Source: Psychrobacter fozii (GTDB taxonomy: Bacteria; Pseudomonadota; Gammaproteobacteria; Pseudomonadales; Moraxellaceae). Taken from it: a DNA stretch of 64,000 bases. Of the stretch, positions 62,528 to 64,000 are shown in pieces. Each line of letters starts with the position of its first letter. Within the stretch, counting starts at the first letter, position 1. The DNA lies in contig NZ_QJSU01000012.1 of the NCBI RefSeq assembly GCF_003217155.1, positions 1-64,000 on the forward strand, written 5' to 3'. Position numbers and translations under genes: made by a program. The notes under the pieces are model-generated. The model was not told the DNA's origin, did no database searches, and saw only the letters and a list, made by a program, of their open reading frames with translations.

Positions 62528-63415
62528 TTATCCTTTTTTAATAGCTCTAATCTGTTGAGCGCTAAGCATGGAAATAGATTCAGGGTTGTCTATATTCATC
62601 GACTGCCAAATTGGTATGCTGTCTTTTTCACCAAACCATTTATCATATTGGCTTTGCAATGAGGCTTGCTGTTGCTGTAAATACGCTAAGTCCAAATCAA
62701 TAGCAGGTTGCTGCAGAGCCTCAACAATCCCTTGAGTAATATCAGTTACATCATCTTCTACCAAAAATTCGACATGATTGAGCAAATAACGTGTCTTACC
62801 ACCTGTCACTCGCCATACTAAAGCTCTGTCTTTAGAATCAAACTCTTCTACACCTTTAATGGTTTCAATCACTTCAGGGCCTGAAAGAGCCAGACGCCCC
62901 TCCTCTGTCATAATGACATGTGTACTTAGACACGCACATATACCCATACCACCGAAGGCACCATTCGTACCACCGATGACGGTAATAATAGGAATGCCCA
63001 CATTGCGAACCTTTAACATCGCACGCATAATCTCAGAAATCGTAATCAAACCAGCATTTGCCTCGTGAAGGCGAACACCACCTGAATCAACCAAAAAGAT
63101 GATGGCTTTGGGCTTTTCTTGAATAGCTTTGAGTAACATGCCGACAATTTTTGCCCCATGTATTTCCCCTACAGCACCACCCATGAATTTGCCTTCTTGA
63201 GCAATCATGTATATTGGCTCATCTTGAATTTTTGCCTGCCCAATAATGACACCATCATCGAAACTGCCTACGATATCTAACGAGGCAAGATTAGGACTCA
63301 CAGGGATGCTACCGGGTTTAAGAACTTCTTGAAAACTGTTCTTATCAACAATACTGGCGATTCGATTACGTGCCGTCTTTTCATAAAAGCTTTGTTGAAT
63401 ATTTGAATTATCCAT
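62528..63415 (-). CDS. mdcD: Malonate decarboxylase beta subunit
   Basis: This 295-residue crotonase-fold subunit has a KTARNRIASIVDKNSF start typical of MdcD, IIFLVDSGGVRLHEANAGL and IGGTNGAFGGMGICACL with the Gly-rich oxyanion loop. It decarboxylates malonyl-S-MdcC to acetyl-S-MdcC with MdcE. It overlaps mdcC by 8 bp and precedes mdcE by 4 bp, so the operon is tightly packed. Confidence 0.94.
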   Translation of the reverse strand: MDNSNIQQSFYEKTARNRIASIVDKNSFQEVLKPGSIPVSPNLASLDIVGSFDDGVIIGQAKIQDEPIYMIAQEGKFMGGAVGEIHGAKIVGMLLKAIQEKPKAIIFLVDSGGVRLHEANAGLITISEIMRAMLKVRNVGIPIITVIGGTNGAFGGMGICACLSTHVIMTEEGRLALSGPEVIETIKGVEEFDSKDRALVWRVTGGKTRYLLNHVEFLVEDDVTDITQGIVEALQQPAIDLDLAYLQQQQASLQSQYDKWFGEKDSIPIWQSMNIDNPESISMLSAQQIRAIKKG

Positions 63416-63725
63416 GTGATTCTTCCTCTAAGATATTAATCGCTTGGCTTAAGCGTAGACTCACTACTGCGGGAGTCGCGCCCATATCATTGACCTTAAA
63501 CTCCAATCCGCCTACTGCATAACGACTAGAGAAATCCTGCAACACAGTCTCCCAAATATGATCAAAGCCTGCGACTGACGTATCAATAATGAATTTACTA
63601 CTTTCATTATTCGCTAGCGGTGTTACTAATACTTCTAAATTGCCTGAACCAACCACACCGCAAATAACTTCTTTTTTGATATTTTCGATGGGCTGTGAAA
63701 TGAAGTCGAAATTAAGTACATTCAT
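63408..63725 (-). CDS. mdcC: Malonate decarboxylase acyl carrier protein (delta)
   Basis: This protein has 105 residues from ATG 63725 (AAGGATAT in front); a frame from 63788 reads through the end of mdcA. It has the family marks: CGVVGSGNLEVLV with the Ser that carries the phosphoribosyl-dephospho-CoA group, HIWETVLQDF, and a conserved GATPAVVSLRL. It is the acyl carrier of the complex, modified by MdcB and MdcG and charged by MdcH. It starts 22 bp after the mdcA stop. Confidence 0.93.
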   Translation of the reverse strand: MNVLNFDFISQPIENIKKEVICGVVGSGNLEVLVTPLANNESSKFIIDTSVAGFDHIWETVLQDFSSRYAVGGLEFKVNDMGATPAVVSLRLSQAINILEEESHG

Positions 63726-63747
63726 AGTTATATCCTTAGTATTATTT

Positions 63748-64000
63748 TTACCAGTTTCTGAAACGACTTGGTGGAGAGTAAGTACCATTGGACCACTTCA
63801 CTAAATCTTTGACAGATTTGGCGGCCAATAGATCTCTCGTCGCTTTTGAAGCATCTACGCCAATATCTTCTGGTCTTTGGATAATCCCACGCTGTCTTAA
63901 TTCTTTGACTTTTTCATGATCTCGTTGCATACCGATAGGTGTGTAACCCGCTACGCCGCGAATCGCTTGCTCTCTCTCTTCTGGAGTACGACACAATAGT
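63748..64000 (-). CDS. mdcA: Malonate decarboxylase alpha subunit, C-terminal end only
   Basis: The last 82 residues of MdcA are visible (EREQAIRGVAGYTPIGM, GIIQRPEDIGVD, SGTYSPP-like NGTYSPPSRFRNW). MdcA is the acetyl-S-ACP:malonate ACP transferase that swaps acetyl for malonyl on MdcC. The gene runs past the right window edge. It is the first mdc gene seen, at the head of A-C-D-E-G-B-H. Confidence 0.9.
   Translation of the reverse strand, partial: LLCRTPEEREQAIRGVAGYTPIGMQRDHEKVKELRQRGIIQRPEDIGVDASKATRDLLAAKSVKDLVKWSNGTYSPPSRFRNW

Overview
The window looks like chromosome of a low-to-mid GC gammaproteobacterium of the Moraxellaceae, most likely Psychrobacter or a close relative. I infer this from overall codon use, from the malonate decarboxylase order A-C-D-E-G-B-H known from Acinetobacter, and from the mix of housekeeping and accessory genes. 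No rRNA operon, intact tRNA, CRISPR array or prophage is visible.

Layout. 1-5573: copper resistance locus. A minus-strand group (two small periplasmic proteins, a membrane-anchored cytochrome c, a DUF411 lipoprotein and the multicopper oxidase CopA, cut by the window edge) lies divergent from a CopR/CopS-type two-component system. 5798-10445: MntP, Lnt, a second DUF411 lipoprotein and a secreted CHAP-type protein. 10603-13338: a MerR-family regulator and a P1B ATPase for Zn/Cd/Pb export, divergent around a classic 19-bp-spacer MerR promoter. 13455-19426: ccmF-ccmG-ccmH-ccmI (cytochrome c maturation), lspA and a DUF3817 membrane protein. 19797-21271: mobile-element debris (frameshifted serine resolvase, IS3-family orfA with one terminal repeat).

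21545-31396 is an accessory block. A minus-strand operon behind three TetR-type palindromes carries an HLD-I haloalkane dehalogenase, three SDR-type oxidoreductases, an AlkD-like DNA alkylation repair protein and an HLD-II haloalkane dehalogenase. On the plus strand follow the TetR regulator, a membrane protein, a YjbR-like protein, a YcaQ/AlkX-like glycosylase and an AlkC-like glycosylase. Alkyl-halide breakdown next to three alkylation-repair families suggests a detoxify-and-repair module. 31404-38588 holds a LysR-controlled catabolic cluster (DUF3100 membrane protein, M20 amidohydrolase, aldehyde dehydrogenase, 3-hydroxyisobutyrate-dehydrogenase-like enzyme) with a broken partial copy of the amidohydrolase.

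39867-44256 is a small island bounded by 98-bp direct repeats that carry a tRNA 3'-end-like sequence and a terminator. It contains three short ORFs that share the N-terminal motif of (apparently) a Tae4-type type VI effector, paralogous lipoproteins that may be immunity proteins, a truncated lipase-like protein and an RCC1-repeat lipoprotein. A degenerate third repeat copy lies near 52.3 kb.

44686-58070 is mixed: a HEPN-motif/CBS protein, PpiC, nitroreductase, pirin, LysR, a remnant adhesin flanked by two copies of a MITE-like repeat, AraC, a Crp/Fnr regulator with a probable CTG start, a DHDPS-family lyase with an ATG-containing hexanucleotide repeat in its 5' end, an LldD-like enzyme, an epoxide-hydrolase-like protein and an EamA exporter. 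58420-64000 is the malonate decarboxylase operon (mdcA partial, C, D, E, G, B, H) followed by a TauE/SafE permease.
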